64,000 nt of DNA from Hymenopus coronatus (GCA_030762935.1 CM060883.1:48657001-48721000), one strand, 5' to 3'; positions 25,761-36,912 are shown, counted from the stretch's first letter. Translations and numbers: made by a program. The notes: generated from the letters alone by a model not told the origin.

Positions 25761-26527
25761 CTTACCTGATAAATTATAGCTGGGAAGTATTTCTGTAATA
25801 CAGTATTGAACCTTTTACCATAAACTGAAGTTAATTTCGGTCTTAATGGGTTACTATGACCCAAATTTGGAAAATATATTATTTTTACATCTACATACAT
25901 ATATTTGATTTTATGTTGCATTCAATGTGAAAATCAGGATTATTGCTCTCATATTACATACAGAAGGTCAACGTTTTGGAAATTTAGTGATTTTAGCATT
26001 ATGACATTTCATACCATAAGCAACACTGTAAACACCATAACTCTAAAAATTCCCAATCTCCCTAATTTTGGGTCTCCCTATTATATGAAAGTAATAATGT
26101 ATTACATTTCATATTGGATGCACAATAAAATGAAAAGTATATTTCGGAGTTATATTTTTTTTCTTCTACACTGTATCAAATATGAAATGCAATGAATTAT
26201 TACTCTCATATAATAGGGGGCCCAAAACTGGGGGAATCTGATATTTTTAGATTATGGTGTTCATGGCAATGAATTGTCGTAATCCCAAAATTAATAGATT
26301 TCTCAACCTTGAATACATCTATATATTGTGAGAGCAATAAATCCAATTTTAACATTAGATACAGAATAATAAAAAAAAAAAATAAAAAAGTGTATCTTTA
26401 TAAAATAATATATTCTCCAAAGTTGAATCAAAGTTACCCATTAATCCCCAAATTATCTCTAGTTTATGGTAAAAGGTTCAATACACTTATTATGGTAACA
26501 TATCCCAGCTAAGAAATATCCAATAAG
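25761..26527. repeat. Large imperfect inverted repeat (two ~370 bp arms)
   Basis: The arms at about 25761-26135 and 26155-26527 are reverse complements of one another. I estimate about 75% identity by eye. Anchors include AGCTGGGA near both outer ends, the block TTGAACCTTTTACCATAAACT, then TTATTGCTCTCA, AACACCATAA, CCTATTATATGA and CATTTCATATT near the centre. The loop is only a few tens of bases. No coding capacity is visible. It could be a foldback transposon or two inserted copies of an unknown repeat in head-to-head orientation. It sits about 190 bases downstream of the exostosin-1 stop codon and abuts a SINE at 25512-25749. Confidence 0.8.
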
Positions 26528-26631
26528 AACGATCCTGAAAGAATTGAATGTAATATTCAAATTTGAAAGCCAATTTAGCTAAAAAGTGTCCAGAATTGGT
26601 GCCACTATTGTATTGTTTGTCCTGTATTTTC

Positions 26632-26637
26632 TTTATT
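26632..26637 (-). terminator. Candidate poly(A) signal of the exostosin-1 gene
   Basis: An AATAAA hexamer on the minus strand lies about 80 bases past the exostosin stop codon. It is the first such hexamer I see downstream. The region is AT-rich, so chance matches are common and RNA data would be decisive. Confidence 0.35.
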
Positions 26638-26718
26638 TTTATGTTTAATTTTATGAATATTAATACCTTTGAAACAAAAGAAATAATAATTTAAGAATTA
26701 AATAATTTAATACCTATA

Positions 26719-26899
26719 CTAGCTGCCGACAAGTTCAATCTGACGATATTTCTTGCGCAAGTTTGAGACTGGATCCTTAAATAGCACAGGATCGAGCCGC
26801 ATATTGGAGCGGAGTAACGGCATGTACCCAAAAACTGCAGCAAAGGTGTTGAGGCAAGTTTGTCTCTGGATGAAATGATCTGGATCATTCCACGGTGAT
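26719..26899 (-). CDS. ttv: Exostosin-1 (EXT1/tout-velu) terminal coding exon with stop codon
   Basis: This is the last coding exon. An acceptor AATGTTTCAG ends at 26900. One base completes the split arginine codon, then 59 codons and a TAG stop at 26721-26719 follow. The peptide contains [37 protein letters not shown] and [12 protein letters not shown], which is the EXT1 C-terminus (the family has DPDHF, RQSC-N-F, GYMPL and KKYR at the same places). The open reading frame through this interval in the other minus-strand frame is a shadow. A candidate poly(A) signal AATAAA lies at 26637-26632 on the minus strand, about 80 bases after the stop. Beyond it begins the large inverted repeat at 25761-26527, which would be in the 3' UTR only if a more distal poly(A) site is used. 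Confidence 0.95.
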
Positions 26900-27419
26900 C
26901 TGAAACATTATAATATTCAACTATAAAATCTGATGCAATGGCTTTTCTCTACCAATGACAAATTCACATATATCTGTTACATATTACAACATTCATGTAA
27001 AAAGTGATTCTTTCATTCTTGTTGTATTATTTAGGAAGTATTTTTAGCAGTATGTTCTTGCAATTGCTCCACTCTTTACAACTAACTTGATATAAAATAT
27101 GACTTCATTAATCAGTCTGCAATATGCAGGAAACTAAAGCACACCATAACATTAATACCATAAATATCTTTATTATCTGTATGTTAGTCAAAATAGTTAA
27201 AAACTTCTGATTAATATGAAACAGTAAAACTACAGAAGGTTGTAGCTTTTGTTTAATTCTGTGCAGCATTGTTTATTCCTCTTCATGATAAGCAGTACAT
27301 GTCTGTGCTGTTAGCTTGGTGAGTGACAATAACAGTGAAATAGAGAGACATTCTAAAGATGAGATTCTCAAAGTGGAGTGAAACACATTGTGTTGAATGT
27401 TATCAACAAAAATTGAAAT

Positions 27420-27702
27420 GGAGTTTTATTTATTTTTATGGTATGGTTCTCAGCATCCCATTCTATACTGGGTGTGAAAAAGACTTTGCTCAGAGGCCTC
27501 TTTATCAGGCTTGAGGTTCTTTTACAAGACGTAAATCTACGATACAGGACCAATGACTTTATTTCCCTTCTGAAGGAAGCAATGCTAAAGATTTTTACAC
27601 CCGAAAAATCCATCATCCTCTGCCGGTTTGAACCTGTGACCTTGGGTATATGAAGTTAGTATAGTGACCATTACATCATGGAGGGTGACTGTTGTTAACA
27701 AA
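27420..27702 (-). mobile_element. tRNA-derived SINE, family C
   Basis: The minus-strand head has ATGTAATGGTCACTATACTA (box A) and CACAGGTTCAAACC (box B). The body has CCTTCAGAAGGGAAATAAAG and a segment beginning AGAGGCCTCTGAGCAAAGTC. The same family is found at 30777, 33761, 50962 and 63250. It lies in the last exostosin intron, about 520 bp upstream of the terminal exon. Confidence 0.78.
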
Positions 27703-27704
27703 CA

Positions 27705-29630
27705 AACATAGAAGATACTAATTGTTTGAATAATTTATTGTTTATATGATGAATGGGAGCTCTGCAAACACTAAAGAACAAGAGAAACAGATTCAAGCCA
27801 GAATTAGAAAAACCTGAGGACTATCAATTATTCTGTTTTTGTAGAAAAGTGGGCGAGTTTTTCTTTAACCCCTTCAGAGATATAGACATGATATTAAGTC
27901 CTGTGTATGACTATTGAGTAACCCATTTTATCATGAATAATATCAGGTAACTTCATGAAGTAGTACAAACCGCAACAGCTGGATTTATGGCCATGTGGTC
28001 TAAGATACAATAGGAGTGTCTTATCAAACTAAGGATAGCAGGATTGAATCTAGTCAAAATGTATGTTCTGCATTAAAAAGAAACTGTGGTAAAGGATAGG
28101 GAGGGACCAGCTAAAGTAATCGGTGTGATGGCATGGATGGATGCTGATGGGTTTTGACTGAATGCAGGTACACACATTCTACAACATTTTATTCAAATCA
28201 TTATGGAGCATTATAAGGGCATATAATACTGCAGTTATTATGTATCCGAATGTCTGCACATCTAGTGCACAGTATGTGGAAGTTGACCTGGTATGGTTGG
28301 AGGTTTGTGCCCAAAAGTTTTTAAATTTATTTACTTTAAAACCTCACCATTATTGGGTGTTCTTGAATGGGTTGATAACTACCATTGTTAGTTTTAAATT
28401 CTGTTCACAATAATCCTAAGTTGTCTCCTTTTAAGTGGTCTGCCTCCCATAGATAATTAATAGAAATTGGATTAGGTTTGTGAAGATGGATTAGATTTGT
28501 GAAGAGAAATGAAGTGAATATAATTATTGACACAGATAATATAATGTGATGGAGACCTCATTTTGATAGTGATGCAGCTACAGAATAACATTTTATTTTA
28601 TGTTTAATTTTAACTCAGCCTTTATTTTGGTATTTCTTTTTCTTCTTAGAATAGTATATCGTTCCATTACACTATAAACACAAATCATGAGTCCATATGG
28701 TATTTGTTTATGTCTGTTCCTCACAACTGATTATGAACACAAGGCTAATGTGGAGGAATGCAAAAGATTTGTTTAAATCAAGTATGGTTCTAAACCTGGA
28801 TCGAATACGAGGAAACAAACTCTTGTGATGAAAAAATAAGAATCTGAACATTCAAATGTGTTTTTCTGTTAACATATTTGTAAAAGTGTAAACTCATAAC
28901 ATATAATGTGGTAAAAATAGCTAACACTACAAAAATATTTATTTGACATAAACAGTGAATTTTTAAAAGTATACTTATATTTCTGCTGTAAGTTTTTATT
29001 AAACATTGAAACAGAATGAAGAGGTTATTCACACATAACTCAAGAATAAATTTCACAATTTTCATTTCTCACTTATCATATCATTTAAGTTATCACCAGT
29101 ATTCACCATTTTTGATACTTTTAAAACAGAACATCTATTCTTATAGGCTATTCAAATAAAATCTATTTATTTCCCATTATTTATAATACATATTTCCAAT
29201 GTGTCCCCCCCCCCCAATCTGCATTAACACTCATTAATTTGTCAATGCCATGTAAATAAAATTATGTGGGTCAATAGAATGATTATTAATACAACTCAGT
29301 TGTGGAAATTTACTCTACTGACATAATCACAGGTTTGTAAGTCTTAAAGTAAGTAATCTAATGTATTTTAAATTAAATTAAAAGTTTAGTGCCATTCCAA
29401 GCTGGGGTTTTAAGAAATTCCTGATTCTGTGTAAGTTTTTTCAGAGACTTTTCTGAATGTCATTAAGGTTTTCCTCTGTAGGAACACAATTCCAAGACAT
29501 GAATATATCCCATTTACCTAAATCTATTCACAAGATTATGGGCCATTTCTCTGTGAGATGTATGAACAGCAAGTAATATGTCTCACTTTTCTACAGTAGT
29601 TTTTGTTACAAGTAGATTCTGTGTACTATT
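27705..29630. other. Exostosin intron sequence without recognised elements
   Basis: AT-rich intron. A C-run lies at about 29206-29214. No conserved coding block is seen. Confidence 0.35.
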
Positions 29631-29940
29631 GAATTAGGTGTGTTCAAAAAGAAAAGGAAATAGCACGCCAGCCAGCCAAGGGAGTATGTTGCAACATCTG
29701 AGCATGCATAGCAGCAGGTTTAGACAAACTGCCATTTGCAGTGTTTCACTCCGCCAGTTAGTGAGTGAGCCACAGCTGCTGGAGTGAATTAGTGTCAAAA
29801 TGACAATGAAAGAGCTTGAAGAATAACATGTGTATGGAATTTTGCTACAAACCTACTTGCCAGCATACAGGGAGGACTGTACGAGTTGCAAGCAGTTGTA
29901 TGAGTTGTTTAACATTTTCAACACGGCAGGATGTCAATTG

Positions 29941-30307
29941 CTTTCGTTTCATAATCGGTTTACCCTCCCCATATTTGTAGGACTGACAATACCCTAGGAC
30001 TTACAAGCCAACGCCTAGGGGTCAGAAGCCTGTTGGAGAGGCAATGGCAAAAAACCTCAGAATGGAGAATCTGTTACGAGGAGTCACCTCATAGCTAGGC
30101 ATGAACATAAGGAAGTGGAATTGATGATTGGAAAGATGATATGGAGCAATTGGTGGAATGAGTGGCGGGAGTAACCAGAGTACCTGGAGAAAACCCGCCC
30201 AGATGCCATTTCATCCACCACGAATCCCATATGCAGGCACTTGGGATGAACCCGGGTTGCCTAGATGGGAGGTGAGCAGTCTAACCCCTCACCCATGGCA
30301 CCATTTC
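29941..30307 (-). mobile_element. tRNA-derived SINE, family B, inside a mariner
   Basis: The 10 bp duplication ATGTCAATTG at 29931-29940 and 30308-30317 brackets the element exactly. The minus strand has a tRNA-like head, the AAACCCGCCCAGATG-complement body and a terminal TAGGACTTACAAGCC-complement segment. The insertion split the mariner at 29637-31505. Confidence 0.88.
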
Positions 30308-30776
30308 ATGTCAATTGGTGATAATCCCAAATCAGGATGACCTTCCACCTCAATAGATGATGGTCATGTGGATCGAGTTCTGCTGTGATTTGCGAAAATC
30401 ATATTTAACTGTTTAAGAAGTTGCTATTAAAGTGGACATCAGCATAGGATCACATTTTGAGTGAAAAACTTGTGATGCGTCATGTCAAAGCAATATTTGT
30501 ACTGCGTTTCGTTGATTAAAGACTACAAACAGATCCCTGTTGAAAACAATAAGGAACTGTTTGCCATTGCCAATATCAATGGAAATTTCTTAAGAACATC
30601 ATAACAGGCAATGAGATGTGGGTTTATGGCTATTATACTGAAACAAAGGTACAATCGTCGCAGTGGAAGGGAAAGGAACTCCTCTGAAAAAAGAATACAA
30701 GAGTTGGTCAAAAATCAAGGTGATGCTGGTTGAGTTTTTTCACAATGGCATTATCCATCATGAATTTGTACCATGT

Positions 30777-31078
30777 AAAATGAAATGAAATGGCATTTTA
30801 TTTATGGACGCTCTTTAACTACTGTAGTTTTCAGCGTCCCATTCTATACTGGGCATGAAAGGCCGCTTAATTTTGCTCAGAGGCCTCTCTATCAGGCTTG
30901 AGGTTCTTTTACATGCCGTAAATCTACGACATGGGACCAACGGCTTTACTTCCCTTCCGAAGGAAGCCATGGTAAGGATTTTTATACTGGAAAAAATCCA
31001 TCGTCCTCTGCTGGGTTTGAACCCGCAACCTTGGGCATATGAAGTTAGCATGGTAGCCATTACACCACAGAGAGCAAC
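30777..31078 (-). mobile_element. tRNA-derived SINE, family C, inside a mariner
   Basis: It is bracketed by the 10 bp duplication TGTACCATGT (30767-30776 and 31079-31088). The minus-strand head has TGTAATGGCTACCATGCTAA and GTTGCGGGTTCAAACCC. The body has GGCTTCCTTCGGAAGGGAAG and ends near AAAGAGCGTCCATAAATAAA. Confidence 0.9.
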
Positions 31079-31768
31079 TGTACCATGTGGTCAGATATAA
31101 ACAAGAAAGTCTACTAGGGAATCCTAGTGTGCACGAGGGATGTTATGCCCAGAAAGAGGTCTGAATTGTGGGAAAACCAGTATTGGATGTAGCAACATGT
31201 CAATTCATGCATTGTTCATTGTTCTTTAGAAAAACATCACATTCCCATTGTGCCCCATCCACTGAACCTATCCCCCACCTATTTTTTTGTTTCCTGAACC
31301 AAAAAAACACACTAGAAGGATGTCCAAACCATAGAGGAGATTCAGGGCAATACGCTATCCTATGCAGCATCCCAAAAAAGTGTTCCAAAAATGGAAGAAA
31401 TTAATAGAATGGTGTATTGCCAGTAGAGGGGACTGTTTTGAGGGGGACAGTGCTTATAATGTTGTACAGTATGCAAAAGTTTGGTTTCTTTTCGAACACA
31501 CTTTGTATACATATTTCTTGGCATTAAAACAACTCTAATGCATTACAACACTGAAGCACAAGGTCTCACAATGTATCAAACGCTGCACAGGATAGACTTG
31601 GTGTCAGCACAGAGAAGGAATGGAACTGTTAGAAAAGTAGTGAGTAATAAGTCATGCATCTAAAGGAAGGCTCTGTATTATGCAGTGCATTCATTTTTAA
31701 CAATAAAACAACCGCCATTCCTTCTCCCTCTCCTGTGTAACATCTAGGAAATGTCTTGTTTTTCTTAC

Positions 31769-32019
31769 CTTGCACCACCAGGTGGCTGTTCCTTGTATTG
31801 CTTCCTTTGTGTTACCTTTATGGGAGGTCTTCTCGTCACGTGTGACACCAAGAAGTTCATCAAGATATCCTCACAATTTTGGGATTGCTCCACCGTTTTG
31901 TGCAGCAATGGACTGAGCCAATGTGTGTAAAGGAAATTATAATAACGATGATAGAAAGCAGCTCCTGTGAGTACGATTGAATAGTCGTTGGTCCACTTCG
32001 ATGTATAGCCCCACGAACC
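31769..32019 (-). CDS. ttv: Exostosin-1 (EXT1/tout-velu) coding exon, GT64 catalytic core
   Basis: This exon encodes 83 residues plus two bases, from acceptor CATTGCAG (ending at 32020) to donor GTAAGA (from 31768). The peptide contains [49 protein letters not shown] and [15 protein letters not shown]. These are the most conserved parts of the EXT1 GT64 domain. NCED holds the acidic residue equivalent to the catalytic-site aspartate described for EXTL2. Following directly on ...WDDAK of the previous exon gives [13 protein letters not shown], the expected family sequence. The exon ends in GCA-AG, leaving phase 2. The first base of the next coding exon completes an arginine codon. No frameshift or missing key residue is seen. 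Confidence 0.96.
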
Positions 32020-32024
32020 CTGCA

Positions 32025-33755
32025 ATGGAAACACATTTCAAGTTAATTCAATTTATTTTATTTCATAACAACATTTATATATTTGGATAAGTCAAAAAGT
32101 TGCAACAGAAAAAGTTTTTATTAATAATTTTCTTAAATACTCTTTGCAATAATTATTTTTCCTAATAAAAGGTATAACAATAAGGAATTTACAGCATTTG
32201 TTCAATGAATGCAAAAGTTTATTAAATAATAGCAATTTAACTTTAAGAAATTTCATAAATATTTCTTGAAATCTTGGTGGAATTTAAATTGTTTATTTCA
32301 GAATATATTTTATTACAAAAGTGAACACCTTGAGGCTACAAATTATTCTCAAACAGTTTAATATTGTGACTATATTTGCTATGTGATTTAAATTTCTCTC
32401 TTGTATCATGATTATGAATCTGTGAATTAGAAACAAATGTTTTGAGGTGTCTGCATTTGTACAATAATACAGGGTAGTTTCGCTCCCTAAGTATGTTTTG
32501 CAGCTAGTGGTGTAGATTAGAAAAGTAGGTTTCTAATTACATTTTTTTGTAATATAAATGTTTTTATTGCTTTTTTACTGATTCCCAGACCATTAGCATC
32601 ACTTTCTGAAGATGCTGTTTCAAGCAACTGTTCAAATTTATGTGGTTATTACTTACAGTAATAACAAGGAGCCATTGTCACATTAATGTTATAATTGAGC
32701 TGGGATTTTTTGTAATGAAAGAAGATTGAAAATAAAAATACCCATGTCTCGCCTTTCTCTCTCATATGGTTCCTAATTGGCAGAAAAAATATGTAAAGTT
32801 TTAAATTAAAATAGCTGACTATAGGCATGTCTTCCATCCAGGGATCTGGTACTATGCTAAGTGCTGATAATGAACTTTGTCTGGGCCACAGCTACAAGTA
32901 TTTGCATACAAGACTGATTTAAGACAACTTACAACCAAGAATTATGTTACAGGGACCTTACATAATTGCATTTCATTTTTTCCCCAGTGATGGTGCCTCC
33001 AAGAGAAAACAAAGCTACGGAAAAATCACACTTTTTGTAAGTTCTTTTATGTGGTGCTCTTTAAATGCTGATATATGCAAGAAATTACATATTATTGGTG
33101 AATCATCATTCTAATTCGTAAAAAATTGTTTCATATCAAATTTGGCCCAATGGCTTACCAGGTTTAAAGGAGTTAAAGAAAGAAAAACAATCTGTGGAGT
33201 AGCAACATTTATATTTTAAATTCTATGGCATTCTCAACTAAAAGTCAAGGTCTTCTTTGCAAGCATGTTCTTTTATAACTCCAATGTGTTAACATTCAAG
33301 TTTCTGGGCTTTGTAAAAGCTTTCAATCTTTTAGTAATTTATGTAATGAAAGGCATTTACAATTGGTGGTTTTTTTTCTTGTTTCCCAATAACAGGCATT
33401 ATACTCTGGACGAAACCATGAAATTGTAAAATGTCCAACTGTGGGGGGAGGGGAACACACCCCCAAATGAACAAATTTTTTCTCTTTATAATATTACTGC
33501 TGATCCAGCCTTAGAACAAGAATTGATGTTTACAAAACATTTGTATCCCTCCATATTAACCTCAAATTTGCATCATTTGTGAGGAGCAAACACAAACCAC
33601 ATGAACTAATGTTTCATGTTTTACTGCAATCTAACAGTGAAATATTCCAATAATAATTATAATAATATAATAAGAAGCTCCAAAATAAACCTGAGCTGAA
33701 AATAAATATAGAATAATTAAAATAATAGACTCTAAAACCCAAGATTGAAAGTTAA
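32025..33755. other. Exostosin intron sequence without recognised elements
   Basis: AT-rich intron with no motif or repeat recognised. Confidence 0.35.
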
Positions 33756-33760
33756 AACTT

Positions 33761-33990
33761 GACAGAGGGTGATGGATTTTTTCGGACATAAAATTCCTTA
33801 GCTTGGCTTCCTTTGGAAGAGAAGTAAAGCCGGTGGTCCTTTGGAATTCTTATTTGCATGTAAAAGAACCCCATACCTTGAAAGACAAAGGTTTCTGGGC
33901 AAAATTTTCTGGTATTTAGCATCCACAGGTTGTGGTTTCATGCTACAATACCATCTGCACAAGCTGATCCCTCGTCACTAGCACATAGTG
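33761..33990 (+). mobile_element. Diverged tRNA-derived SINE, family C (partial)
   Basis: The plus strand has GGTGATGGATTTTTTCGGAC, GCTTGGCTTCCTTTGGAAGA and AAAGCCGGTGGTCC, matching the body of the family C copies. The tRNA head is missing and the 3' part fades after about 33930. Confidence 0.65.
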
Positions 33991-34739
33991 GTGAACTCAC
34001 AATCTAGAAATTCAAATTCGATCATGGAGCATTGTAACAATGCCCTTTGCTCCTCTTAGGAGATACAGGAAACAGCCAATTAAAATATAACTCAAATTTA
34101 ATCTGCAGCTGCATCATTATTAGAGTGTAAAATCTGGGTCTCTGTCACATGATATCCTCTCTGTTAATAATTACTTTCACTTTATTTCAACTCACAAACT
34201 TAAATCTAATTTCTAGTAATAATTTATTAAAGATGGCTCACTAAAAAAAAGCAACATAGGATAATTTTTGACAAAGTTTAAGACTTTGTCTAACATTGGC
34301 ATTTTGTTATTATTTGTTATTTCGCACTTTGCTATAAAAAGAACATCTGGTCAATTCTTTGCTTTTTCTAACTCTGGCTTATGACTGTCTCTTTTCTGCC
34401 TTGGTGTTCACAATGTTGTTTACATGCACACGAAACGCTCCACATGGAAACATCAATATAACCTGCAGATAGTGTCAATATTATTTACAAAGACTGTTGA
34501 TTTTCCTGCATTAATTTGTTAAAAAAAAGCTCAGCACAATTTTTTTCTTGCTACTTCTAATGAATTCGCTTTAGAATGTTTCACTATTTCACCTTTATTG
34601 TCATACACCAAGCTAACAGCATACTTTTTATCAACAAGGTATAATGTGAAGTGATTTATACAGTGAAACTTTTAATTTATTACGTAACTAATTTGAGTTA
34701 AATGTGGACACCATAGTTTCACTTAAGTTTTTTTCTGGA

Positions 34740-35281
34740 TGCATTTCAAAGATGTTCATCTTCATCGTTGGCGGGTGTTTAACTGGCTTTAGAAGGGGAG
34801 ATTACATTTGTAATTACCTCTGTGCTGCTATCTGGTTTTCTTGGAGGTAATATTAAGGTGTTGTCTGTTGGTGGTATTTTGAAATTCATAACTCTGTGCA
34901 TGTTTTTCCTTATGTGTATCCTTTCCCAAATTGTGGTTTTTGCATGTTTAATAAGTTTGATGTCCAGAAGTGATGTTTTACTGCAGATCTGTCTGTTTGT
35001 TTGAGTTTCCTGTTCCTGCGGTGTTCCTTCAATCTTGTTTGAAGGTTTCTCTTAGTCTGTCCAATGTAAATTTTGGGACAATCCTCACAGTTTATTTGGT
35101 AAATGCCAGATTTTGATTTGCTTGGTATGGCGTCTTTTAATGGATGGTTTAATAGGTTCCTTAGGCTATGTTTGCTTTGAGGTGCTAGCTCTATATTATG
35201 ATCTTGGAACAGCTTTTTGAATTTATTGTGAAAATGTTTGTGTTGCATCCTTGAAAGATACCTACTGAACTTAAATATCAA
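34740..35281 (-). pseudogene. Penelope-like retroelement 3' part with GIY-YIG endonuclease
   Basis: An open frame at 35281-34910 encodes FKKLFQDHNIELA, LLNHPLKD, KSGIYQINCEDCPKIYIGQT and KRNLQTRLKEHRRNRK. GIYQI and YIGQT are the two catalytic motifs of the GIY-YIG endonuclease that follows the reverse transcriptase in Penelope-like elements. The frame shifts near 34950 and continues as an element-like tail down to about 34740. The tail contains GATGAAGATG...CATCTTTGAAA, a possible decayed hammerhead core. The 5' end joins an R850 copy at about 35228, so the insert is truncated and lacks the reverse transcriptase. Confidence 0.8.
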
Positions 35282-35625
35282 TTACAATGGCTTCACAGGA
35301 TGGCAACCGAGTTAAATTGGAATCTGAGAAATCCAAGCTTTCGACCATCTTGACTCTGTGGTCTTCCAATTTAATTTGGTTGCCATCCTGTGAAACCATT
35401 TGTAATCAAAGCTTAAATCTTTAGCTTAAATATCAAGTTTAGTATTTAACAGACTTTTCGTTTTTGAGCTATGCTGCCCATAGATAGACAAACAGACACA
35501 CACGCACGCGCGAACATTTTTCTAATTTTTATTTTTTGATTAGGGGGTCCAAAAAATGTATTTCCGGTGAAATCTTGGTATCGAATTTTTGGATGCATTG
35601 CAACACCTTCTCCATACACTATACT
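35228..35625 (-). repeat. R850 repeat, palindrome-end fragment with foldback insert
   Basis: It keeps the segment from GTTGCATCC to GCAACACCTTCTCCATACAC and is cut in the palindrome. The left edge is truncated by the Penelope fragment, and it carries the foldback insert at 35283-35424. Confidence 0.75.
35283..35424. repeat. Small foldback element with 12 bp target duplication
   Basis: About 40 bp arms (TTACAATGGCTTCACAGGAT... and ...ATCCTGTGAAACCATTTGTA) face each other around a core of about 55 bp. CTTAAATATCAA occurs on both sides, and removing the insert restores a continuous R850 sequence. The minus strand of the core contains GGTCGAAAGC, which resembles sequences seen beside Penelope-like elements. 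A relation to the adjacent Penelope fragment is possible but unproven. Confidence 0.7.
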
Positions 35626-35629
35626 TCCG

Positions 35630-36600
35630 CCTCTGAATTCTTGCACTTGACAGTTCGGGTGGTTTCACATAAGGTTGGCTATGCTGCCTTTACGACGTTG
35701 TCAGAGTAGCTAGTAAACAACAACAGCTGATCACAAATGTGTCTGTGTGTAAAGACGAATATAAACAATATACACAGTAAATGAATGTCAATGTTAATGA
35801 AACTCTTTCGTTATTATTAATGTTAATTGAAAATAACAGTTATACCATAACGTATATAGCATAGCAAATTATATAGAACAAATTAATTCAAAATAGCTTG
35901 TTACAAGGAGAGAAAGGTGTATCAAAGTGATTTTCACCAGTTTAGAATTTTAATGCCTCATTTATATCCAAGTCTCCGTCGTCATCATTCTCAGAAGCGT
36001 CATTGTCATCAACTTCGTCGTCGTCACCAAGACGTATCATTAGTGGTTTACATTCATTGATGATTCCGTCTCATTCTTGTGGTTTTCATATTATTTTGTG
36101 CACATGATTCACTTTCTTCTTCCATGAAGCCGCGCCTGCCCTCCCCACAAAAGTCTATCCACCTCTATAATTGTGAAAGTCTTGTATTGTTCCCTCACGT
36201 ACAAACAAACACCAATAACACTATCAACAATAACAACAAATATAAATAACAACGAATAATACTTAGCTTGCTCAGAACAGCTCAACTCACGTGTTAGGAG
36301 TTCATAAACTTAGCACGCGGTTGGTTTGCAACGGTGAGGCATCTAGATCCGTTTCCGTTGTCAGACCGACCGACCGACTGGAATGCTGCTTTGTGATTGG
36401 TTCAGAATGTCCAACGGGTAAAGCTTTTCATCTGTTTTTGCTGGGGTACCAGCTTAACTCCCACTGGATAGGTACATAGTGCGTGTAGAATAGAAGTTTT
36501 GTATAAAGCCCATGAAATTAAAAACTTCCCGTTATTTTTTTATCACACCTCGTACAAATGTTGCCTAATTGTGCTCGCTACTGTATAACTACACAAAACG
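35630..36600. other. GC-richer intron stretch with a short acidic frame
   Basis: The minus strand at about 36065-35945 reads RLGDDDEVDDNDASENDDDG within a frame of 43 codons closed by stops on both sides. It looks like an acidic protein tail but is too short to assign. The remainder (36100-36590) is unusually GC-rich for this window and does not match its repeats. Confidence 0.3.
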
Positions 36601-36603
36601 TAC

Positions 36604-36912
36604 CTTCGCGTCGTCCCAGTAGTGGGAGCGAGCCGGATAGCCGACGATGCGGTCGGGGAAGGATCTCCAAACGGCGAAAGCGAAATCCACTTCGTCAGTG
36701 GTGAGCAAACAGTCCTCGTCCAGGGAGAGGACGGCGTCGGTCTGAATCAGAGGATGCGGATAGAAGCGTTGAGATATCGAGGAGGCCGATGATCGAGCTA
36801 GACCACTGCTTGTTCCCTGCTGTTGGAGAACGTTTAGAGGCACCGCAGGTGGCAGGACTGGCCATCGAGATCTGGGTGGCGGTGGTCTGTCCCCAGACCA
36901 GATTACCACAAT
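36604..36912 (-). CDS. ttv: Exostosin-1 (EXT1/tout-velu) coding exon with the metal-binding DED motif
   Basis: This exon encodes 103 residues of the GT64 N-acetylglucosaminyltransferase domain. It is bounded by an acceptor TTTCAG (ending at 36913) and the donor GTACGT (from 36603), phase 0 on both sides. Visible motifs in order are IVVIWSGDRP, RWP, TDAVLSLDEDCLL (the DxD-type site that coordinates the metal and UDP-sugar), EVDFAFAVWRSFPDRIVG and YPARSHYWDD. All are hallmarks of EXT1. Between RWP and TDAVLSL there is a serine-rich insertion (around SSGLARSSASSIS) that makes this loop some 15 residues longer than the vertebrate form. The loop ends in RFYPHP, which corresponds to the conserved RFLPY. 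The upstream intron is about 19.2 kb and holds most of the R850 copies. The downstream intron is about 4.6 kb. Confidence 0.95.

Larger units (their letters stand above)
29637..31505 (+). mobile_element. Mariner-like element interrupted by two SINEs
   Basis: The inverted termini (GTGTGTTCAAAAAGAAA at the left, matched at 31488-31505) are next to TA at both ends. A degenerate mariner transposase reads on the plus strand in pieces: near 30600-30770 (GNEMWVYGYYTETK, SSQWKGKG, FFHNGIIHHEFVP) and near 31150-31430 (SELWENQYWM, HIPIVPHP, TIEEIQGNT), with stops and frameshifts. Two SINEs lie inside, at 29941-30307 and 30777-31078, each flanked by a 10 bp duplication of mariner sequence. Without them the element is about 1.2 kb. 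It is non-functional. It lies in the last exostosin intron. Confidence 0.85.

Noticed and set aside
26691..26888. 65-codon minus-strand frame as the exostosin last exon reading frame
   Set aside because: It is in another frame. The frame giving DPDHF and GYMPL joins correctly to the previous exon and ends at 26719.
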